A DNA stretch of 64,000 bases, taken from NCBI RefSeq assembly GCF_000425565.1, contig NZ_AUDR01000015.1, forward strand, positions 213,071-277,070, read 5' to 3'. How positions within the stretch are numbered: the first letter of the stretch is position 1; every line of letters starts with the position of its first letter. Of the stretch, positions 35,700-45,962 are shown piece by piece. The translations under genes were made by a program, and so were the position numbers. The notes beneath the pieces were generated by a model, which was given only the letters and a program-made list of their open reading frames with translations, was not told where the DNA came from and made no database searches. The stretch comes from Tepidiphilus margaritifer DSM 15129 (GTDB lineage: Bacteria; Pseudomonadota; Gammaproteobacteria; Burkholderiales; Rhodocyclaceae).

Positions 35700-37229
35700 A
35701 TGACCACTATCCGCGAAGAAGACCTGATCGAATCGATCGCCGACGCATTCCAATACATCAGCTACTACCACCCCGTCGATTACATCAAGGCGCTCGCCGA
35801 GGCGTACGAGCGCGAGCAAAGCCCTGCGGCCAAAGACGCCATCGCCCAGATCCTCACCAATTCCCGCATGGCCGCCGAGGGTCACCGCCCGATCTGTCAG
35901 GACACGGGCATCGCTACGGTCTTCCTCGAAATCGGCCAGGACGTGCGTTTCGACACGCGCCGCAGCCTGCAGGAACTCATCGACGAAGGGGTACGCCGCG
36001 CCTACACCAATCCGGACAATCCCTTGCGCGCCTCGGTGCTGCGCGACCCGGCCGGCAAGCGACAGAACACGCGCGACAACACCCCGGCCGTGGTCCACAT
36101 CGAGCTCGTACCGGGTGATAAAGTAGAAGTGATCTGCGCGGCCAAGGGCGGCGGCTCGGAGAACAAGGCCAAGCTTGCCATGCTCAACCCCTCGGATTCC
36201 CTCGTCGACTGGGTACTCAAAACCGTGCCCACCATGGGAGCGGGCTGGTGCCCTCCCGGCATCCTCGGCATCGGCATCGGCGGTACGCCGGAAAAAGCCA
36301 TGCTGCTCGCCAAGAAATCCCTCATGGCCCCCGTCGACATCCACGAGTTGCAAGCACGCGCCGAGCGCGGCGACGAGCTCACCACCGCCGAGCGGCTGCG
36401 GCTCGAACTCTACGACAAGGTCAATGCGCTTGGTATCGGTGCGCAGGGGCTGGGTGGGCTCACCACGGTGGTCGACGTCAAGGTGCTCGACTACCCCACC
36501 CATGCCGCAAGCCTGCCGGTGGCCATGATTCCCAACTGCGCCGCCACCCGCCACGTGCACTTCACGCTCGACGGCAGCGGCCCGGCCCGGCTCGACCCCC
36601 CGCGGCTGGAAGATTGGCCCCGGATCACCTGGACGCCCGACACCAAGAAAGCCAAGCGCGTGGATCTCGACACCCTCACGCGCGAGGAAGTCGCCTCATG
36701 GAAGGCCGGCGACATCCTGCTCTTGAACGGCAAGCTCCTCACCGGGCGTGACGCCGCGCACAAGCGCATCGCCGACATGATCGCCCGCGGCGAGCCGCTT
36801 CCCGTCGATTTCACCAACCGGGTCATCTATTACGTCGGCCCGGTCGATCCGGTGCGCGACGAAGTCGTCGGCCCCGCCGGCCCCACCACCGCCACGCGCA
36901 TGGACAAATTCACCCGCCTCATGCTCGAGAAGACGGGCCTCATCGCCATGGTCGGCAAGGCCGAGCGCGGCCCCGAGGCCGTGGCGGCGATCCGCGACAA
37001 CCGCGCCGCCTACCTCATGGCCGTGGGCGGCGCCGCCTATCTGGTCGCCAAGGCGATCAAGGCGGCGCGCGTCGTCGCCTTCGAGGATCTGGGCATGGAG
37101 GCGATCTACGAATTCGAGGTGCGCGACATGCCGGTGACGGTGGCCGTCGATAGCCAAGGCAACAACGTGCATGAAACCGGCCCGCGCGAGTGGCGCATCA
37201 AGATCGGCAAGATTCCCGTCACCGCCTGA
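35700..37229 (+). CDS. Fumarate hydratase, class I (Fe-S, oxygen-sensitive type)
   Basis: Iron-sulphur fumarase of 509 residues converting fumarate and malate in the TCA cycle. It holds both the alpha (about 10-285) and beta (about 305-500) domains in one chain. The three cluster cysteines are in HRPICQDTG, GAGWCPPG and IPNCAATRH. Other runs: RQNTRDNTPAVVH, GKLLTGRDAAHKRIADM and IYYVGPVDP. GAGGGAGCC precedes the ATG. The upstream in-frame region runs through the promoter. It corresponds to E. coli FumA/FumB/FumD; FumA versus FumB cannot be told. Confidence 0.95.
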   Translation: MTTIREEDLIESIADAFQYISYYHPVDYIKALAEAYEREQSPAAKDAIAQILTNSRMAAEGHRPICQDTGIATVFLEIGQDVRFDTRRSLQELIDEGVRRAYTNPDNPLRASVLRDPAGKRQNTRDNTPAVVHIELVPGDKVEVICAAKGGGSENKAKLAMLNPSDSLVDWVLKTVPTMGAGWCPPGILGIGIGGTPEKAMLLAKKSLMAPVDIHELQARAERGDELTTAERLRLELYDKVNALGIGAQGLGGLTTVVDVKVLDYPTHAASLPVAMIPNCAATRHVHFTLDGSGPARLDPPRLEDWPRITWTPDTKKAKRVDLDTLTREEVASWKAGDILLLNGKLLTGRDAAHKRIADMIARGEPLPVDFTNRVIYYVGPVDPVRDEVVGPAGPTTATRMDKFTRLMLEKTGLIAMVGKAERGPEAVAAIRDNRAAYLMAVGGAAYLVAKAIKAARVVAFEDLGMEAIYEFEVRDMPVTVAVDSQGNNVHETGPREWRIKIGKIPVTA

Positions 37230-37255
37230 AACCTTTTCCCTCGGACGGGGAACGG

Positions 37256-37261
37256 TATAAT
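37256..37261 (+). promoter_or_regulatory. -10 element of the tRNA-Thr gene
   Basis: A perfect TATAAT lies 44 bp upstream of the mature tRNA 5' end, after the fumarase stop; the best -35 (TTTTCC, 16-bp spacing) is poor. Confidence 0.5.
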
Positions 37262-37305
37262 CCTTCCGTCCGCTGCGGAATGATTCCCGGAGCGGACGCC
37301 GCAGT

Positions 37306-37378
37306 GCCGGCATAGCTCAGCTGGTAGAGCACCCGCCTTGTAAGCGGAAGGTCGTCCGTTCGAATCGGACTGCCGGCA
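37306..37378 (+). tRNA. tRNA-Thr (anticodon TGT)
   Basis: 73-nt tRNA with acceptor arms GCCGGCA and TGCCGGC plus discriminator A. It has a GCTC/GAGC D stem and anticodon loop CTTGTAA (anticodon TGT, reads ACA). The GTCCG/CGGAC T stem carries the usual TTCGAAT loop. The anticodon stem CCCGC/GCGGA has a mismatched outer C27-A43 pair. CCA is not encoded. The mscK-like gene begins 44 bp later with no terminator between, so cotranscription is possible. Confidence 0.95.
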
Positions 37379-37421
37379 TTCTCCCCGCTCCCGATCTCGC
37401 GCCCATCCCAAGGAAGGCTCC

Positions 37422-40400
37422 ATGCGTTTCGTCCGCCGGTTGTGCGGCCTCTTGATCTTCTGCCTCGTCGGTGCGCTCGTCCCCGCCTTTGCCGCCGAGA
37501 CCAGCGACGACCCGATCCAGTCGGGCCTTGCCCTGATTCAAGATGCGCTGCAGCGCAATGCGCTACCGCCCGACACCTCCGCCGCGCTCAAGCAATTGCT
37601 CGACCGCATCCAGGAAGCGCAAAGCCGCCGACAGCAAGCCGAGATTCGCGCCGCGCTCGCCGAAAAGCTCATCGAGCAGACGCAGCGCGAACTGCAGCAG
37701 CTCGCCGCCAGCCGCCCCAGCGAGTTTGCCGATCTGCGGGTCAGCGACAGCCTGGCACCGAGCGAGCGCGCCGAGCGCCTGCGCCGCATCCTCGAGGAAG
37801 AACGGACGCGACGCCAGACGCAGGAAGCTTTGCGCGCCCAGCTCTCAGACCTCGAACAACCCAAGGAGCGCGGCGATGCTGCTGTCGCCCCCCCTCCGCC
37901 CGCCCCCCTGCCTACCCTTCCCAGGAACGATCCCCTGGTACAGCAAGCCCTCACACTCGCCACCTTGGTCACAAGCCAGGCTCAAGAAGCCGAACGGCGC
38001 GCCGCCTTGCTCGAGAGCCGTCTTGCCGCGAGCACGCGGGTGCTGCTGTCGCGCCGCATCGAGCGGCTCGACGTCGAACTGGCCCGCCTGCGGCAGCTGC
38101 GCGAAGCGGTGGAAAAGAGCACGACGGCCGAAGTCAGCCAGGAAACGAGCCAGGTCAATGCCGAAGCAATCGACCGGAGACTTGCCCGGGTGGAGGCGAC
38201 CAACCGGGAATGGGAAGCGCGCTTGCAGACCCTGCGCCATCGCCTGCAGAGCGTGCGCGAACGCCAATCGCAGCTGCAGCGTGAAACGCAGGAGCGGTGG
38301 GAAACGCTCGAATCCCTGAAAAAGCGCATCGCCCAGCAGGGCCTGAGTCCAGCCGTGGGCAACCTCCTCCTCGAATACCGCAGCCGCCTCCCTTCCCCGT
38401 CCGAATTGAGCCAGGAGCTCAACAAGGTCCGCGGCATGCTCGAAGAAGTCCAACTGCTCGAGCTCGAGCTACGCCAGGCCAAGCGCCTCATTGCCGATCC
38501 CCGCGAGCGGGCGTGCCAGGTCCTGGGGCAGTCCGACCCGGCCGGAGCCGACGGCAACCTGGAAAATGCCATCGTCGAAGCCCTGGCCGTGCGCTCCCTC
38601 ACGCTGGAGACGATCGACGCCCTGCGCCCGGCCCTGCTCGCGGCGCTCAGCGACCTGGAATCGGTGCTCCTGCGCGATCTGGACGTCGTCGAAGAGTTCT
38701 CCTCCTTCATCGACCAGCACCTCATGTGGGTGGCCACCACCCGCACGCTGTGGCGCGACCCCATGCCCGAGCTCCTCGCCGTCGGCACGGGCACGCTCAC
38801 CCTTTTCCAGAGCTTTGCCGATCCTGGCTCATGGCGCCTCGCCCTCACCCAGTCCCCGCCGATGACATGGTTGGCCGCCGTGCTGGGCGTCTGCCTGCTC
38901 CTCGCACGCCCCCGGCTGGCCCGGCTCATCGGTCGCCACCTCGCCGCCGGCGAGCGCGATCCGCACCACGCCGGCTTGCTCGATACCTTGCTGCTGCTTT
39001 TCCTGGAAGCCATCCAAGCCCTTCCCTTCCCGCTCATCGCCTACGGCTGCGGCACGATGATTCTCGCCGGGGATGCGTTCGCCGAAAATTTCCGCGCCAT
39101 CGGCACCGCCTTGGTGCGCATCGCGCCTTTCGGCTGGAACGTCGCCTTCTGGCAGCGCGTCTTCGCGCCGGGCACGGGGATTGCCGCCACCCGGTTTCAT
39201 TGGCCGCCCTCCATCCTCAAGCGCCTGAGGCACACGCTGCGGGGGTTCGCCTGGGGCGTGCTGCCCTTGGGCTTTCTCGCCGTCTATCTCAACGAGGCCC
39301 AGCTGGATGCCCCCTTTACCGACCTGGGGCGCACGCCTTTCGTCGTCTCCATGTTGCTGCTGGCCTTGCTCCTGTGGCGCATCTTCCGGCCGCGGAGAGG
39401 GCTCCTCGCCATCGCCCAGCAGCCGACCTGGCTGCGCCTGACGGCGGCCATCGGCGGCCCCGGCCTGCCCCTGGTGAGCGCGCTGCTCGCCGGAGCCGGC
39501 TATTTCTACGCGGCGGTGGCCCTCGTCGGCCGGTTCATGTCCACCCTGTGGGTGCTGCTCGCCTTCGCCCTGCTGCAGCATGCCGCACGCGATTTCTTCC
39601 TGCACCGCTTCGACCGGCAGCGCGAAAGCCTCGAAGAAGGAAACACAGGCGAGGATGCGCGCATCGATTCTTCCGAACGCCAGACGCTGACCCTGCTCAA
39701 CCTCGCGCTCATCCTTGGACTCGCCTTCGTGCTCTTCGAGCTTTGGTCGTCGCTGCTGCCCGCCACCCGCATCCTCGACGAATGGGCGCTGTGGCGCTAC
39801 ACGGAGACGCTGGGCAACGAGACGGTAACGCTGCAAGTCACCTTCGCCGACCTCCTCATCGCCATGATCGGCTTTGCGGTGATGTGGGTGGCGGCGCGCA
39901 ACCTTCCCGGTCTGCTCGAATTGGCGCTGCAGCGCACCTCGCGGTTGGATGCGGGCAGCAAGTATGCCTTGGTGACGCTGCTGCGCTACGCCATCTTCAC
40001 CATCGGCTCGGTGCTCATCCTGGGCGAACTCGGTATGCCGTGGTCGAAACTGCAGTGGCTGCTGGCCGCCCTGAGCGTGGGGTTGGGTTTCGGCCTGCAG
40101 GAGATCGTGGCCAACTTCGTCTCCGGCCTCATCATCCTCTTCGAGCGACCGGTGCGCGTGGGCGACCAGGTCACCATCGGCAACGAGACCGGCACCGTGC
40201 GGCGGCTTACCATCCGCGCCACGGTGATCGAGGATTTCGACCGGCGCGAGATCCTCGTACCGAACAAGAAACTCATCACCGACCAGGTGACCAACTGGAC
40301 GCTGAGCAACTCGCTGTCGCGCATCTTCGTCACTATCGGCGTGGCCTACGGCACCGACCCCGAGCACGTCGAAGCGCTATTGCTCGAAGCCGTCAAGGCC

Positions 40401-40673
40401 ACGCCGGGCGTGCTCTCCGATCCGGCGCCCAGCGTGGTCTTCGCCCGTTTCGGCGAGAGTTCGCTGGATTTCGAGGTGCGGGCCATCGTGGCCGACGTCA
40501 ATCAACGCCTGAGCATCCTCGGCCGCTTGAACCATGAAATCGACCGGATCTTCAAAGCGAACGGCATCGAGATCCCCTTCCCGCAGCGCGACCTGCACAT
40601 CCGCGACATCGCCTGGCCGGCCGCGGCGGCTGTCCCTGCCGCGCAGGGTGCGCCTCAGCCGCCCGCGGCTTGA
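37422..40673 (+). CDS. Large mechanosensitive channel of the MscK/KefA type
   Basis: MscS-superfamily osmotic safety channel of 1083 residues. A Sec signal peptide is cleaved near AFAAE. Residues 30-430 form a long periplasmic region with extended heptad-type coiled coil ([38 protein letters not shown]). About 8 additional TM segments follow. The C-terminal MscS core starts near residue 845: the pore helix [39 protein letters not shown] and the beta domain [27 protein letters not shown]. This layout fits MscK or YbiO/MscM classes. AAGGAAGG precedes the ATG. The last 19 bases overlap the convergent rlmB gene. Confidence 0.9.
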   Translation: MRFVRRLCGLLIFCLVGALVPAFAAETSDDPIQSGLALIQDALQRNALPPDTSAALKQLLDRIQEAQSRRQQAEIRAALAEKLIEQTQRELQQLAASRPSEFADLRVSDSLAPSERAERLRRILEEERTRRQTQEALRAQLSDLEQPKERGDAAVAPPPPAPLPTLPRNDPLVQQALTLATLVTSQAQEAERRAALLESRLAASTRVLLSRRIERLDVELARLRQLREAVEKSTTAEVSQETSQVNAEAIDRRLARVEATNREWEARLQTLRHRLQSVRERQSQLQRETQERWETLESLKKRIAQQGLSPAVGNLLLEYRSRLPSPSELSQELNKVRGMLEEVQLLELELRQAKRLIADPRERACQVLGQSDPAGADGNLENAIVEALAVRSLTLETIDALRPALLAALSDLESVLLRDLDVVEEFSSFIDQHLMWVATTRTLWRDPMPELLAVGTGTLTLFQSFADPGSWRLALTQSPPMTWLAAVLGVCLLLARPRLARLIGRHLAAGERDPHHAGLLDTLLLLFLEAIQALPFPLIAYGCGTMILAGDAFAENFRAIGTALVRIAPFGWNVAFWQRVFAPGTGIAATRFHWPPSILKRLRHTLRGFAWGVLPLGFLAVYLNEAQLDAPFTDLGRTPFVVSMLLLALLLWRIFRPRRGLLAIAQQPTWLRLTAAIGGPGLPLVSALLAGAGYFYAAVALVGRFMSTLWVLLAFALLQHAARDFFLHRFDRQRESLEEGNTGEDARIDSSERQTLTLLNLALILGLAFVLFELWSSLLPATRILDEWALWRYTETLGNETVTLQVTFADLLIAMIGFAVMWVAARNLPGLLELALQRTSRLDAGSKYALVTLLRYAIFTIGSVLILGELGMPWSKLQWLLAALSVGLGFGLQEIVANFVSGLIILFERPVRVGDQVTIGNETGTVRRLTIRATVIEDFDRREILVPNKKLITDQVTNWTLSNSLSRIFVTIGVAYGTDPEHVEALLLEAVKATPGVLSDPAPSVVFARFGESSLDFEVRAIVADVNQRLSILGRLNHEIDRIFKANGIEIPFPQRDLHIRDIAWPAAAAVPAAQGAPQPPAA

Positions 40674-41425
40674 GCCAGACGCCGACGCACCGTCTCATAG
40701 AGGCACACGCCGGCAGCCACCGACACGTTCAGGCTCTCGACGGCGCCGAGCATGGGGATATGTACGAGCTCGTCGCACAGCTCGCGCGTGAGCCGCCGCA
40801 GTCCCTCCCCCTCGGCGCCGAGCACCCAGGCTACGGATCCAGCAAGGTCGCACTCGTAGAGCGACTTCTGCGCCTCGCCCGCCGCGCCCACTACCCACAC
40901 GCCCGCCTCCTTGAGCGTGCGTAGCGCCCGCGCGAGGTTGGTCACCGTCACGTAGGGGACGGTATCCGCCGCGCCGCTCGCGACCTTGACCGCTGCGGCA
41001 CTCAAACCCGCGGCGCGGTCCTTGGGCGCGATCACCGCATCCACGCCGGCCCCATCGGCCACGCGCAGGCAGGCCCCCAGGTTGTGCGGATCCTGCACCC
41101 CGTCGAGCACGAGGAAGAGCGCCGGCCGGTTCGCATCGAGCGCATCGAGCACTTCTTCGAGCGAATGCGTCCGCGCCGCCGCGGCGACGAAGGCGACCAC
41201 CCCCTGATGCCGCCCTGAGCCGGCGATCGCGTCGAGCCGGGCGGAGTCTGCAGGCACGACGCGCACGCCGGCCAACTGCGCGCGTTCGAGCAGCGAGCGC
41301 ATGCGCGCATCCTGCCGCTGCCGATCGACGTAGAGCTCGGCGACGTCCTCGGGACGATGGCGCAGCAGCGCCGTGACCGCATGAAACCCCGGCACGGTGC
41401 GCCGTTGTCTGGTTTCTTCCTTCAT
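40655..41425 (-). CDS. rlmB: RlmB, 23S rRNA (guanosine-2251-2'-O) methyltransferase
   Basis: SPOUT-class methyltransferase of 256 residues that methylates G2251 in the peptidyl transferase P loop. The N-terminal substrate domain [22 protein letters not shown] is followed by the knot domain with [53 protein letters not shown] and [15 protein letters not shown]. The ATG overlaps the rnr stop (ATGA), giving the usual rnr-rlmB pair. The gene's 3' end overlaps the mscK-like gene by 19 bp. Confidence 0.95.
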   Translation of the reverse strand: MKEETRQRRTVPGFHAVTALLRHRPEDVAELYVDRQRQDARMRSLLERAQLAGVRVVPADSARLDAIAGSGRHQGVVAFVAAAARTHSLEEVLDALDANRPALFLVLDGVQDPHNLGACLRVADGAGVDAVIAPKDRAAGLSAAAVKVASGAADTVPYVTVTNLARALRTLKEAGVWVVGAAGEAQKSLYECDLAGSVAWVLGAEGEGLRRLTRELCDELVHIPMLGAVESLNVSVAAGVCLYETVRRRLAQAAGG

Positions 41426-43803
41426 CGCTTGCCCTTGGCGCGGCGCGTGCGCTCGGTCTTGCCCTCGCGCCGGGTCGGTGCCGGGCTGAGGTTCTCCAGG
41501 AGATGGAAATCGATCTTGCGCGTGGCCAGATCGACCCGCACCACCTGCACCTTCACCCGATCGGCCAGGCGGTGGCGCACGCCGCTACGCTCACCCACCA
41601 GGGCGTGCGCGCGCTCGTCGAAGTGGAAATAATCGTCGCCCAGATCCGAGATGTGCACCAGCCCTTCCACGAAGAGCTCGTCGAGCGTGACGAAGAGGCC
41701 GAAGGGCACCACCGCCGTGACCACGCCGGTGTAGACCTCGCCCACCTTGTCCTGCATGAAGTAGCACTTGAGCCAGCCGATGACTTCGCGCGTGGCCTCG
41801 TCGGCGCGCCGCTCCGTCATCGAGCAGTGCTCGCCGATCGCCTTCCAGTCGCCGGGCTCGTAGCGCGTACCGGCGAGCACCGCCTTGATGCAGCGGTGCA
41901 CCAGCAGGTCGGGATAGCGGCGGATGGGGGAGGTGAAATGCGCGTACGCCTCGTAGGCGAGCCCGAAGTGGCCGCGATTTTCTGGCGTATACACGGCCTG
42001 CTTGAGCGAGCGCAGCATCACCATCTGCAGCAGGGGCGCATCGGGGCGCTGCTGGATCTGCTCCAGCACCTTGGCGTAGTCCTTCGGGGAGGGCTCGTCG
42101 CCGCCGGGCAGCTCGATGCCGAACCCGGCGAGGAACTCGCGCAGCGCCGCGACTTTCTCCGGCGCCGGTGGCTCATGCACGCGGTAGAGCGTGGGATGTT
42201 CGTGTTCGGCAAGGAACTCGGAGGCGCAGACGTTGGCTGCCAGCATGCATTCTTCGATGAGGCGGTGCGCGTCGGTGCGCACCTCGGGCACGATGCGCGC
42301 GATCTTGCCGTTCTCGTCGAACTCAATGCGCGTCTCCACCGTCTCGAAGTCGATCGCCCCACGCTGGCGCCGCGCTTTCAAAAGCGCCCGGAAAACGGCG
42401 TCGAGATGCTGCAGGTGCGGCAGGAGCTCGGCAAGCTTCGTCCGGGCCTCTTCCTTGCCCTCATAGAGGGCGGCGGCGACCTCGGTGTAGGTGAGGCGGG
42501 CGTGGGAATTCATCACTGCCGGGTAGAAACGGTAGCGCTGCACCTTGCCCGAGGCGCTCACGATCATGTCGCAGGCCATGCACAGCCGATCTTCGTGCGG
42601 CACGAGCGAGCACAGGCCGTTGCTCAGCTTCTCCGGCAGCATGGGAATGACCCGGCGCGGAAAATAGACCGAGTTGCCGCGATTGAAGCCCTCGGCATCG
42701 AGCGCCGAGCCGGGGTGCACATAGTGGGACACGTCGGCGATCGCCACGATCAGCCGGAACCCTTTGCCCTGCGGTTCGCAATAGACGGCGTCGTCGAAAT
42801 CCTTGGCCGTCTCGCCGTCGATGGTCACGAGAGGCAATTCGCGCAGGTCCACCCGCCCGGAGACGTCCTTACGGCGCACCGTATCGGGCAAGCGGCGCGT
42901 CTCCTCGCGCACTTCGCGCGGCCATTCGAACGGCAAGTCGAACTTGCGCAACGCAATCTCGATCTCCATGCCGGGATCGTCGTAATCGCCCAATATCTCG
43001 ACGATCCGCCCGATCGGCTGGGCGTACTTCGTGGGCTGCTCGATGAGCTCGACCACCACCACCTGCCCCGGTTTGGCCTTTTTACCCCCCGGCGCGACGA
43101 GGATGTCCTGGGCGATACGCTTGTCCTCGGGCACCACCAGAGTGACGCCGTGCTCGACGAGTACGCGTCCGACCACTTTCTGGTTGGCGCGTTCGAGCAC
43201 CTCCACGATCTTGCCTTCGGGCCGGCCGCGGCGGTCGGTGCCGGCGATGCGCACGATCACCCGGTCGCCGTGCAGTACCTGGCGCATTTCCTTGGGCCCG
43301 AGGAAGATGTCCTCGCCGCCGTCGTCGCGGATCACGAAACCGAAGCCGTCGGGATGGCCCTGCACGCGGCCGCGGATGAGGTCGGCCTTCTCCGGCAGGA
43401 GATAGGCGCCGCGGCGGTTGCGCAGGATCTGGCCATCGCGCTCCATCGCGCGCAGCCGCCGTTCGAAGAGCTCATACTCGTGCGGGGCGATGTCGAGCGC
43501 CTCCACGAGTTCGCTCCAAGGCATGGGACGGCCAGCCTCGGCAAGCACCTGGAGGACGTATTCCCGACTGGGCAAAGGATGCCCGTACTTGGTCGCCTCG
43601 CGGGCAAAGAAAGGATCCTGGCGGCGGCGCTCGCTCACCTCGATCGCCGGCACGGTTGCAGATTCGGCACGAGCCGGAGGCGCCGACGCCGGTGCTTCGG
43701 TCGAAGAGGCAGACAGCAAGGCCGGAGTTCGCCGGCGGCGGGGGGAGGAAGGAGCGGGATCAGCGGAAGGAGTCCGCGGCTTGTTCTTTGAAGTTTTGCT
43801 CAT
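41422..43803 (-). CDS. rnr: Ribonuclease R
   Basis: 3'-to-5' exoribonuclease of the RNB family, 793 residues, able to degrade structured RNA and important at stress and for rRNA quality control. An N-terminal low-complexity basic region (1-60) precedes a winged-helix domain (about 70-135). Two cold-shock domains follow, then the RNB catalytic domain with [15 protein letters not shown] supplying the metal-binding aspartates. An S1 domain (about 680-765) and a basic C-terminal tail ([17 protein letters not shown]) end the protein. It is the first gene of rnr-rlmB and diverges from tRNA-Leu. Confidence 0.96.
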   Translation of the reverse strand: MSKTSKNKPRTPSADPAPSSPRRRRTPALLSASSTEAPASAPPARAESATVPAIEVSERRRQDPFFAREATKYGHPLPSREYVLQVLAEAGRPMPWSELVEALDIAPHEYELFERRLRAMERDGQILRNRRGAYLLPEKADLIRGRVQGHPDGFGFVIRDDGGEDIFLGPKEMRQVLHGDRVIVRIAGTDRRGRPEGKIVEVLERANQKVVGRVLVEHGVTLVVPEDKRIAQDILVAPGGKKAKPGQVVVVELIEQPTKYAQPIGRIVEILGDYDDPGMEIEIALRKFDLPFEWPREVREETRRLPDTVRRKDVSGRVDLRELPLVTIDGETAKDFDDAVYCEPQGKGFRLIVAIADVSHYVHPGSALDAEGFNRGNSVYFPRRVIPMLPEKLSNGLCSLVPHEDRLCMACDMIVSASGKVQRYRFYPAVMNSHARLTYTEVAAALYEGKEEARTKLAELLPHLQHLDAVFRALLKARRQRGAIDFETVETRIEFDENGKIARIVPEVRTDAHRLIEECMLAANVCASEFLAEHEHPTLYRVHEPPAPEKVAALREFLAGFGIELPGGDEPSPKDYAKVLEQIQQRPDAPLLQMVMLRSLKQAVYTPENRGHFGLAYEAYAHFTSPIRRYPDLLVHRCIKAVLAGTRYEPGDWKAIGEHCSMTERRADEATREVIGWLKCYFMQDKVGEVYTGVVTAVVPFGLFVTLDELFVEGLVHISDLGDDYFHFDERAHALVGERSGVRHRLADRVKVQVVRVDLATRKIDFHLLENLSPAPTRREGKTERTRRAKGKR

Positions 43804-43861
43804 CGAGAATCAGAAGTCCTTGCATATTCATCATGCGGCACCCGCCCACGCCGAAATGGCG

Positions 43862-43889
43862 TTGACAACGCGCGCCGCGTGCTTATAAT
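43862..43889 (+). promoter_or_regulatory. Promoter of tRNA-Leu
   Basis: TTGACA (43862-43867), a 16-bp spacer and TATAAT (43884-43889): both hexamers are perfect consensus, 13 bp before the mature tRNA. Confidence 0.85.
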
Positions 43890-43902
43890 AACGCATCTCG
43901 TC

Positions 43903-43987
43903 GCCCAGATGGCGGAATTGGTAGACGCGCTGGTTTCAGGTACCAGTGCCGCAAGGCGTGGAGGTTCGAGTCCTCTTCTGGGCACCA
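43903..43987 (+). tRNA. tRNA-Leu (anticodon CAG), with encoded CCA
   Basis: 85-nt class II tRNA. Acceptor arms GCCCAGA and TCTGGGC with discriminator A and an encoded CCA. The anticodon stem is CTGGT/ACCAG with loop TTCAGGT (anticodon CAG, reads CUG). A long variable arm (TGCCGCAAGGCG) and T loop TTCGAGT complete it. Confidence 0.97.
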
Positions 43988-43989
43988 TC

Positions 43990-44018
43990 AAAAAAGCACC
44001 GCATCGTGGTGCTTTTTT
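43990..44018 (+). terminator. Rho-independent terminator of tRNA-Leu
   Basis: GCACC and GGTGC around a GCATCGT loop, extended by flanking A and T runs (AAAAAA/TTTTTT), 8 bp after the tRNA. Confidence 0.85.
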
Positions 44019-44086
44019 CATTTCCCTACTCCCATTCCGCCCTCCTTCAATGACGGTCTGCCATGATGCCCTGCCCGTCGGCGTCC

Positions 44087-44092
44087 TATACT
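44087..44092 (+). promoter_or_regulatory. -10 element of the Old Yellow Enzyme gene
   Basis: TATACT (5/6 match to TATAAT) places the transcription start near 44099, inside the palindrome described next. No strong -35 is seen, which would suit an activated or tightly regulated promoter. Confidence 0.4.
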
Positions 44093-44118
44093 GATCGAGC
44101 ACTTCATCCACTCGATCA
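44092..44118. promoter_or_regulatory. 27-bp palindrome overlapping the start of the Old Yellow Enzyme transcript, candidate repressor operator
   Basis: TGATCGAG and CTCGATCA are perfect 8-bp arms separated by 11 bases. The repeat overlaps the -10 and predicted start and ends just at the AAAGGAG ribosome site. Enzymes of this family (such as NemA) are often controlled by electrophile-sensing TetR or MarR repressors at such sites. It might also form an mRNA hairpin. Confidence 0.5.
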
Positions 44119-44130
44119 AAGGAGCCGTCG

Positions 44131-45216
44131 ATGACCGAAAAAATCGATCTTTTCACCCCCATCGTCGTGGGACCCTATACCCTGCCCAACCGCATCGCCA
44201 TGGCGCCGATGACGCGCAACCGCGCCAGCGCCGACGGCGTGCCCACCGACATGATGGTTCGCTACTATGCCCAACGCGCCAGCGCCGGCCTCATCATCAG
44301 CGAAGGGGTGATCATCTCCCAGGAGGGATTCGCTTATCCCAACACGCCCGGCATCTTCACGCCGGCCCAAATCCAGGGGTGGAAAGCCGTCACTGACGGG
44401 GTGCACGCTCGTGGCGGGCGCATCTTCGCTCAATTGTGGCACTGCGGCCGGGTGGCCCATCCCGAGGTCAACGGCGGCTTGCAGCCCATCGGTCCTTCCG
44501 CGATCGCCGCCCGTGGCGAGACCTATACGCCCAGCGGCAGCAAACCCTTCGTCACCCCGCGCGCCATGAGCCTGCAAGAAATCGAGGAAACCATCGAACG
44601 TTACGCCCAGGCGGCGCGAAACGCCAAGGCGGCCGGTTTCGACGGCGTGGAGATCCACGGCGCCAACGGGTACCTCATCGACCAGTTCCTGCGTGACGGC
44701 AGCAACCGCCGCACTGACGCCTACGGCGGCTCCATCGCCAACCGCGCCCGTTTCCTCATGGAAGTGACCGAGGCCGTGCTCGGCGTATGGGATCGCGGCT
44801 GCGTGGGGGTGCGCCTCTCGCCACTGCAACCGTTCAACGACATGCGCGATTCCAACCCCGAAGCGACGTTTTCCTATGTCGTCAAGGCGTTGGGCGAATT
44901 CAAGCTCGGCTATCTGCATATCACCGAAATGGGTAAGGAGGCGCCGGGGGTAGCCGGCCCCGCCTTCGACTTGAAATTGCTGCGCCCCCTGTGGCCGACC
45001 GTCTATATGACGAACGGCGGATATACGTTCGAGACGGCCAACGCGGCGATCGCACGCGGCGAGGCCGACATGATCTCGTTCGGGCAACTCTTCATCGCCA
45101 ATCCCGATCTGGTCGAACGTTTCCGCCGCAGCGCTCCGCTCAACACACCCGATCCTTCCACCTTTTATACGGGGGGCGAGAAAGGCTACCTGGACTATCC
45201 CGTGCTCTATCCCTGA
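44131..45216 (+). CDS. Old Yellow Enzyme-family alkene reductase (NemA-like)
   Basis: FMN enzyme of 361 residues that reduces activated C=C bonds, quinones or nitro compounds with NAD(P)H. The TIM barrel begins LFTPIVVGPYTLPNRIAMAPMTRNRA. The substrate-binding pair and proton donor are in EIHGANGYLIDQFLRDGSNRRTD (His, Asn and the following Tyr). AQLWHCGRVAHPE and the C-terminal TNGGYTFETANAAIARGEADMISFGQLFIANPDL are typical of the classical group. AAAGGAG precedes the ATG. A glutathione S-transferase is encoded convergently; both fit electrophile detoxification. Confidence 0.94.
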   Translation: MTEKIDLFTPIVVGPYTLPNRIAMAPMTRNRASADGVPTDMMVRYYAQRASAGLIISEGVIISQEGFAYPNTPGIFTPAQIQGWKAVTDGVHARGGRIFAQLWHCGRVAHPEVNGGLQPIGPSAIAARGETYTPSGSKPFVTPRAMSLQEIEETIERYAQAARNAKAAGFDGVEIHGANGYLIDQFLRDGSNRRTDAYGGSIANRARFLMEVTEAVLGVWDRGCVGVRLSPLQPFNDMRDSNPEATFSYVVKALGEFKLGYLHITEMGKEAPGVAGPAFDLKLLRPLWPTVYMTNGGYTFETANAAIARGEADMISFGQLFIANPDLVERFRRSAPLNTPDPSTFYTGGEKGYLDYPVLYP

Positions 45217-45223
45217 AATACGG

Positions 45224-45249
45224 AAAAAGCCGCCTTCGGGCGGCTTTTT
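45224..45249. terminator. Bidirectional terminator between the Old Yellow Enzyme and glutathione S-transferase genes
   Basis: AAAAAGCCGCC and GGCGGCTTTTT flank a C(TTCG)G tetraloop. A and T runs on both sides allow use from either strand. Confidence 0.93.
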
Positions 45250-45272
45250 CACGCGGGCAAACACCCAGTGTC

Positions 45273-45878
45273 TTACCGCTTGAGCCCTTCGGCTTCGATT
45301 GCTGCCTGTACCGCCGGACGTTGGGCCATTTTGTCGGCGAAACGGGCAAGTGCCGGAAACGCCGCGAGATCGATCTTCGCGAAGGCCGTCCAGCGCGAGC
45401 ACACGTAGAGATAGACGTCGGCGACCGAGAATTCTTCCCCCAGCAGCCACGGCCTCTGGGCAAGCTGTCCGTCCACCCAATGCAGACGCTTGAGCAAGTT
45501 CTCCTTCACGACGGTCTTCCACTCGTCGGGACAATTGGGACGGAACAACGGGCCGAATCCTTTATGAATCTCGGTAGCAATGAAATTGAGCCACTCGATA
45601 AGCCGCACCAAGCCCATGCCATCTTTGGGTCCGATGGGCGTGCGCGCCAGATTCTGCACGATGTAGATGAGAATCGCCGGCCCTTCGGTGAGGAGAGTCC
45701 CATCATCGAGCTGCAGCGCCGGAACGTAACCCTTGGGATTGATCGCCAGATAATCACCGCCATCTGCAAGTTTCTTCGTGGTCAGATCCACCCGCACCAG
45801 CTCGGGCACGACGCCGGCCTCACGCAAGGCGATGTGGGGTGACAGTGAACAGGCGCCGGGCGAGAAATACAGTTTCAT
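45273..45878 (-). CDS. Glutathione S-transferase, bacterial (beta-class-like)
   Basis: Glutathione transferase of 201 residues. The thioredoxin-like N domain MKLYFSPGACSLSPHIALREAG has Cys10 at the place used by beta-class enzymes. INPKGYVPALQLDDGTLLTEGPAILIYI contains the cis-proline and the glutathione-binding Glu-Ser/Gly region. The helical C domain has WLLGEEFSVADVYLYVCSRW with the N-capping Ser-Asp motif. GGAGGAAACCG precedes the ATG at 45878; an upstream in-frame extension is rejected. The substrate is unknown. Confidence 0.93.
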   Translation of the reverse strand: MKLYFSPGACSLSPHIALREAGVVPELVRVDLTTKKLADGGDYLAINPKGYVPALQLDDGTLLTEGPAILIYIVQNLARTPIGPKDGMGLVRLIEWLNFIATEIHKGFGPLFRPNCPDEWKTVVKENLLKRLHWVDGQLAQRPWLLGEEFSVADVYLYVCSRWTAFAKIDLAAFPALARFADKMAQRPAVQAAIEAEGLKR

Positions 45879-45911
45879 CGGTTTCCTCCTTTTTCGTGGT
45901 TCGCATGATCG

Positions 45912-45933
45912 AAAGCCCCTCACGGGGCTTTCT
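45912..45933. terminator. Terminator-like hairpin after purA
   Basis: GAAAGCCCC and GGGGCTTTC form a 9-bp perfect stem with a TCAC loop, 30 bp after the purA stop on the minus strand. Short T runs follow on either side. Confidence 0.6.
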
Positions 45934-45962
45934 CACTGTAGCACGTCCGAAGAAAAACGGTT

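Noticed and set aside
38297..40537. A 746-codon alternative frame within the mscK-like gene
   Set aside because: Arg/Pro/Ala-rich out-of-frame translation; the main frame has a full MscS core.
41503..43791. A 762-codon plus-strand open reading frame opposite rnr
   Set aside because: Antisense shadow of RNase R; the translation is His/Arg-rich low-complexity without family similarity.
43804..43902. A small gene between rnr and tRNA-Leu
   Set aside because: The short open frames there coincide with the tRNA promoter and lack ribosome sites.
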